From contig NZ_QLVE01000017.1 of NCBI RefSeq assembly GCF_003331145.1, positions 1 through 33,891 of the forward strand: a stretch of DNA of 33,891 bases, read 5' to 3'. The translations under genes were made by a program, and so were the position numbers. The stretch comes from Exiguobacterium sp. TNDT2 (lineage in GTDB: Bacteria > Bacillota > Bacilli > Exiguobacteriales > Exiguobacteriaceae). This document shows, piece after piece, positions 31,736 to 33,891 of this stretch; position 1 is the first letter of the stretch; each line of letters begins with the position of its first letter. Below the pieces are notes generated by a model. That model was given only the letters and a program-made list of their open reading frames with translations. It made no database searches and had not been told where the DNA came from.

Positions 31736-31794
31736 TTCACTGCCTCTTTCTCGTGTTTTTTCTTTTTTAGCTCTGTTTATGATGAATGTTGATA

Positions 31795-31866
31795 AATTGC
31801 CTTTGGTCCATGTGATCAGCATTTTTCTGCCTAAAAAATGGCTGAACGTATGCCCCGAAGGCAATT
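31795..31866. repeat. Long inverted repeat in the lacB-lacC gap
   Basis: Outer arms AATTGCCTT (31795-31803) and AAGGCAATT (31858-31866) are perfect. Inside, TCAGCATTTTT pairs with AAAAATGGCTGA with one bulged base. The 181-nt gap is long for this operon, and no T-run follows on the minus strand. It could be an mRNA-processing or stabilising hairpin, or a relic of an inserted element. Confidence 0.5.
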
Positions 31867-31916
31867 GCAGCATCAACAAGGATGTTTAACAAAGCCTTTC
31901 ATTTCATTGCTTATCA

Positions 31917-32435
31917 TCAATCGTGATATTCGCCCCCATCCCATTTTTCTAGGAACTCGTCAAAAAAGTGAATGTCTCCTGTTTGATGATCATTTTCTGG
32001 TTCAAGGGACATAATTTTTTCCACTAATTGGTTGTTTTCCTCTGTTTCATCATATTTTGCTTCGATAAAGTGATCGACAATCTCTAGGATTAAATGTTCT
32101 CCAGTAATTTTGCCTCCAACGCCAATGACATTTGCATTTAGTTTTTCTTTAGCATATTTGGCCGTGGCAACGTCTCTTACCAATGCTGCTCTTGCTCCTA
32201 GTACTTTAGCGGCTGAATTTGTAATTCCTACACCTGTACCGCAAATCACTACACCTAAATCAGCTTCTCCGGTCGTAACCGCTTCTGCCACCTTTTTCCC
32301 ATAGATAGGATAATGTGTTCTTGTAAAATCATACGTCCCCATATCAAGAACCGTATGTCCTTTAGATTTTAAATGGTCAGAAACTGCCATTTTTACATCT
32401 GTTACAATATGGTCACAACCTAATGAAATAATCAT
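31917..32435 (-). CDS. lacB: Galactose-6-phosphate isomerase subunit LacB
   Basis: LacB together with LacA converts D-galactose 6-phosphate to D-tagatose 6-phosphate. The 172-aa protein is an RpiB/LacAB-type isomerase: [14 protein letters not shown] at the start, then [19 protein letters not shown] with the active-site cysteine, and later [13 protein letters not shown]. Length matches LacB. GAGGGAGAG precedes the ATG. It lies 53 nt after lacA, before the long gap to lacC. Confidence 0.96.
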   Translation of the reverse strand: MIISLGCDHIVTDVKMAVSDHLKSKGHTVLDMGTYDFTRTHYPIYGKKVAEAVTTGEADLGVVICGTGVGITNSAAKVLGARAALVRDVATAKYAKEKLNANVIGVGGKITGEHLILEIVDHFIEAKYDETEENNQLVEKIMSLEPENDHQTGDIHFFDEFLEKWDGGEYHD

Positions 32436-32488
32436 CTTATACTCTCCCTCATTCTTTTAATGTAATCCCTCTAAATGGTTTATACGAT

Positions 32489-32917
32489 TTACATCATTTT
32501 GTTTAACATATCTACTCGGATTTGATGGCGTCCCCCTGAGTACTTTGAGTTAATAAAGGCCATCACAATACTTTCAGCCAAGCCTTTACCTACAACTTCG
32601 GCCCCCATCGTAATAATAGAAGTGTTATTATGGTCCCTTGTCATTCTTGCTGATCGTTCATCAGAGACTTCCGCACAAACGATGCCTTTTATTTTGGTTG
32701 CTGCCATAAAAGAACCCGCTCCATAGGAATCGATCAGAATAGCAATTGAATCGCTGCCTTTTTTTACTTCATTTGCGACTAAAACAGTTGAATCTACAAA
32801 GTCAACGGCTCCATTTGGTGTTTTATCTATTACATCGATGTTTTTTTCTTCTAAGAAAGTTTTTATATGATTTTTCAACTCTAACCCAGCTTTATCTGAT
32901 CCTAATAATATGTTCAT
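32489..32917 (-). CDS. lacA: Galactose-6-phosphate isomerase subunit LacA
   Basis: LacA is the partner of LacB. This 142-aa protein is RpiB-like: NILLGSDKAGLELKNHIKTF, then IAILIDSYGAGSFMAATKIK, in which the cysteine of the LacB motif is replaced, as usual for LacA. The ATG at 32917 has AGGTG 7 nt upstream; the ATG two codons earlier is too close to the site. It lies 17 nt after lacR, so regulator and enzymes share a transcript. Confidence 0.95.
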   Translation of the reverse strand: MNILLGSDKAGLELKNHIKTFLEEKNIDVIDKTPNGAVDFVDSTVLVANEVKKGSDSIAILIDSYGAGSFMAATKIKGIVCAEVSDERSARMTRDHNNTSIITMGAEVVGKGLAESIVMAFINSKYSGGRHQIRVDMLNKMM

Positions 32918-32934
32918 GTCCATTCACCTCATAT

Positions 32935-33687
32935 TTAATAAATTACTTTTACAAACTCTTCTAGCTTAAGCTTCTTTTCTTCGGGAATTTGATCATCGGT
33001 TATTAAAGCAGTTACCCCATCCAAATGATAGAAGCTAAAAAAGTCCTGTCCCCAGATTTTGCTATGATCAGCAACAATGTATTTTTCGTGGGCATTATCT
33101 AAAATAATGCTCTGTGTAATTCCTTCCTCTTCATTAGATGTGTAAACTTCATTCCCATGGACGCCATTTGAGCCTATAAAGGCTTTTTTTACATTAATCT
33201 TTTTTAATGTATTATTCGCAAAGCTTCCGACAAAGGCTCCAGTTCGAGCTCGATAGCTTCCACCAATTAAAATAAGATCATAACCTTCGTTTTTATTAAA
33301 ACGGTTGAAAACATGAATGGAATTGGTCACGATTCTTGCAGGAAATACCGTCAAGAAGTCATACACATACTCAATCGTTGTACCTGGACCGAGAAAAATT
33401 GTGTCATTTTCTTCGACTAAGGAGGCAATCGTTCTAGCGATTTGTTGTTTTTCTTCTATATTGATGCCTTGCTTCTCAATATGAGACAGCTCTTTATCCG
33501 AAAATCCATTGACAGCCTTTGCTCCGCCATGAATTCTCTCAACTTGACCTTGATCCTCAAGCAGCTGTAAATCTCGTCGAACAGTCATTTCTGTTACATT
33601 TAATAATTCAGTGATTTCTGAAACGCGTACCATTCCATGAGTATTAATTAAATTTAATATGGCTTCTAGGCGTTGCTCTTTAAGCAC
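32935..33687 (-). CDS. lacR: DeoR-family repressor of lactose/galactose catabolism
   Basis: The 250-aa protein has the DeoR helix-turn-helix: RLEAILNLINTHGMVRVSEI, then LLNVTEMTVRRDLQLLEDQG. The C-terminal sugar-phosphate-sensing domain shows DTIFLGPGTTIEYVYDFL and LILIGGSYRARTGAFVGSFA. In related operons tagatose 6-phosphate is the inducer. It is the first gene of the lac operon and is divergent from a promoter at the window's right edge. Repeated AAACAAAA motifs in the gap are candidate binding sites. Confidence 0.93.
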   Translation of the reverse strand: MLKEQRLEAILNLINTHGMVRVSEITELLNVTEMTVRRDLQLLEDQGQVERIHGGAKAVNGFSDKELSHIEKQGINIEEKQQIARTIASLVEENDTIFLGPGTTIEYVYDFLTVFPARIVTNSIHVFNRFNKNEGYDLILIGGSYRARTGAFVGSFANNTLKKINVKKAFIGSNGVHGNEVYTSNEEEGITQSIILDNAHEKYIVADHSKIWGQDFFSFYHLDGVTALITDDQIPEEKKLKLEEFVKVIY

Positions 33688-33718
33688 ACTGTCACTCCCT
33701 TCTCAATTTGTTCTAAAA

Positions 33719-33780
33719 TGTTTGATTTTGTTCCTTTTCCTAGAATTTATCACCTGAAACGATAAATGTCAAACAAAATA
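33719..33780 (-). promoter_or_regulatory. lacR-lacABCD promoter with operator-like motifs
   Basis: On the minus strand TTGACA (33767-33772) and TAAATT (33744-33749) are 17 bp apart. Plus-strand TGTTTGATTTTGTTCC (33719-33734) and AAACAAAATA (33771-33780) are inversely oriented copies of a TGTTT/AAACA-type motif typical of DeoR-family operators, one on each side of the promoter. Confidence 0.6.
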
Positions 33781-33820
33781 ATAGGGTGATACAATGTGTG
33801 AATAATGTATTAACAGTCAA

Positions 33821-33891
33821 TGAAAGCGCTTGACAAAAAAATAATCCCTGATATATAGTTTGAATGTAAACAAAAATAAACAAAAAAGAAC
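33821..33891 (+). promoter_or_regulatory. Divergent promoter leaving the window, with cre-like and LacR-like sites
   Basis: TTGACA (33830-33835) and TATATA (33852-33857) are 16 bp apart and point right. TGAAAGCGCTTGACA (33821-33835) overlaps the -35 box and matches the left half of a catabolite-responsive element, but the right half is shifted by one base. Direct repeats AAACAAAAAT and AAACAAAAAA, 10 bp apart (33868-33887), follow. The gene it serves lies outside; lactose or galactose uptake genes are expected. Confidence 0.65.

Noticed and set aside
31736-31879. A 48-residue N-terminal extension of LacC
   Set aside because: LacC proteins begin with the ILSVTMNPS strand, and the extension lies on a long inverted repeat.

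Overview
The window reads as chromosomal DNA of a moderate-GC Bacillota member. An Exiguobacterium-like organism is my best guess, which is inference. It rests on strong AGGAGG-type ribosome binding sites, a staphyloxanthin-type C30 carotenoid enzyme (CrtP-like), a type I-C CRISPR system with a Bacillus-type repeat, and low-GC-Gram-positive lac genes.

Left part (1-10.8 kb): a complete type I-C CRISPR-Cas system on the minus strand. The order of transcription is cas3, cas5c, cas8c, cas7c, cas4, cas1, cas2, leader, array. I count 41 identical 32-bp repeats and 40 full spacers, and the array runs off the left edge. Between cas2 and the leader lies a spacer-sized segment flanked by two degenerate half-repeats in the same orientation as the array. 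It could be a CreR-like pseudo-crRNA.

Middle left (10.8-17.5 kb): a pRiA4b ORF-3-like protein, a secreted glucosaminidase, a truncated sensor-kinase remnant, a DedA-like membrane protein with a tandem 10-bp repeat in its promoter region, a two-gene ABC exporter divergent from a TetR regulator, and crtP.

Centre (17.5-25.7 kb): the most unusual part. Two minus-strand clusters encode nine members of one small membrane protein family of about 150-163 aa. Seven of the nine keep the full plan: four predicted membrane segments, a central W-x3-K/R-x-L-x-L-T-F-N type loop, and a C-terminal D-P-E-H-V-T tail at about residues 134-144. One (23889-24344) is divergent and one (24856-25202) is a frameshifted pseudogene. 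A SUKH/SMI1-KNR4 gene overlaps one member by ATGA, and members are joined by 1-17 nt gaps or overlaps. I propose a poly-immunity or membrane-defence locus; no function is known to me. Between the clusters lies a YdcZ (DUF606) transporter operon with an embedded Crp/Fnr regulator and a fused double-length YdcZ protein.

Right part (25.7-29.8 kb): an MFS exporter with a MarR regulator downstream and a 15-bp perfect palindrome just after the shared promoter's -10 box, a flavin amine oxidase, and three small membrane proteins. One of these carries a ribosomal L7/L12 C-terminal-like domain.

Far right (29.8-33.9 kb): an AT-rich tagatose-6-phosphate pathway operon, lacR-lacA-lacB-lacC-lacD on the minus strand, with a divergent promoter pointing out of the window. 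Its base composition differs from the neighbours and suggests horizontal acquisition. Sites, starts and terminators were found by eye, and family assignments come from recognised motifs; no database search was run.
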